Below are positions 6,141 through 6,177 of a stretch of DNA of 6,177 bases, piece by piece (position 1 is the stretch's first letter; each line of letters opens with the position of its first letter). The DNA lies in assembly GCA_016297585.1 (NCBI GenBank), contig JAEDGJ010000141.1:1-6177 (forward strand), read 5' to 3'. A program made the translations under genes and the position numbers. The stretch is from Clostridiaceae bacterium. GTDB taxonomy: Bacteria; Bacillota; Clostridia; Oscillospirales; QAMX01. The notes beneath the pieces were generated by a model. That model had not been told where the DNA came from. It saw only the letters and a list, made by a program, of their open reading frames with translations, and searched no databases.

Positions 6141-6177
6141 AAAAAACGCGGAGAACGATCAGTTTTCGGATCGTTCC
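6141..6177 (+). terminator. Probable terminator of the CorB-like/HAD operon, cut by the window edge
   Basis: GAACGATC (6153-6160) pairs perfectly with GATCGTTC (6169-6176) around the loop AGTTTTCG. An A-run followed by CGCGG (6141-6151) precedes the stem. If the sequence beyond the edge reads like CCGCG followed by T residues, the stem would lengthen and the A-run would make a two-way terminator. The T-run itself is not visible. Confidence 0.55.

Overview
The window looks like an ordinary chromosomal stretch from a GC-rich, Gram-positive-like bacterium, perhaps a gut Clostridia lineage. This placement is an inference from the GC-rich third codon positions, strong AAGGAGG ribosome sites, sigma-A-type promoters (a 17-base spacer and TATAAT, or an extended -10 box) and gene families common there. 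No marker gene fixes the taxonomy. I see no mobile element, CRISPR array, tRNA or rRNA.

Left half (1-2804): a divergent sugar-catabolism locus. Two minus-strand genes form an operon, a PF04909-type amidohydrolase (186-1229) followed 18 bases later by a Gfo/Idh/MocA-type NAD(P) oxidoreductase that runs off the left edge (1-167). Facing away from them is a family GH4 glycosidase (1488-2804) that closely resembles MelA alpha-galactosidase. The 258-base gap between them holds two back-to-back promoters. GH4 enzymes work through NAD-dependent oxidation of the sugar, and the minus operon adds another likely NAD(P) enzyme plus a metal hydrolase, so the three probably serve breakdown of one sugar or a group of related sugars. 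The exact substrate cannot be read from the sequence, and no transporter or regulator lies inside the window.

Middle (2805-2974): a strong hairpin-plus-T-run terminator closes the GH4 gene. A second hairpin and an extended -10 promoter for the next operon follow directly.

Right half (2975-6119): a tightly packed three-gene operon. Two tandem CNNM/CorB-type membrane proteins (DUF21 plus paired CBS domains) overlap by four bases (ATGA). The first is a short version without the C-terminal CorC/HlyC domain; the second is full length. A HAD-IIA (NagD-like) sugar- or nucleotide-phosphate phosphatase follows after 2 bases. The membrane pair probably handles divalent cations (Mg2+ or similar). The phosphatase needs Mg2+, but a functional link is only suggested by the shared transcript. 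A probable terminator hairpin after it is cut by the right edge.

I find no clear new system. The best leads are the unequal CorB pair co-transcribed with a phosphatase, and the GH4/oxidoreductase/amidohydrolase locus.
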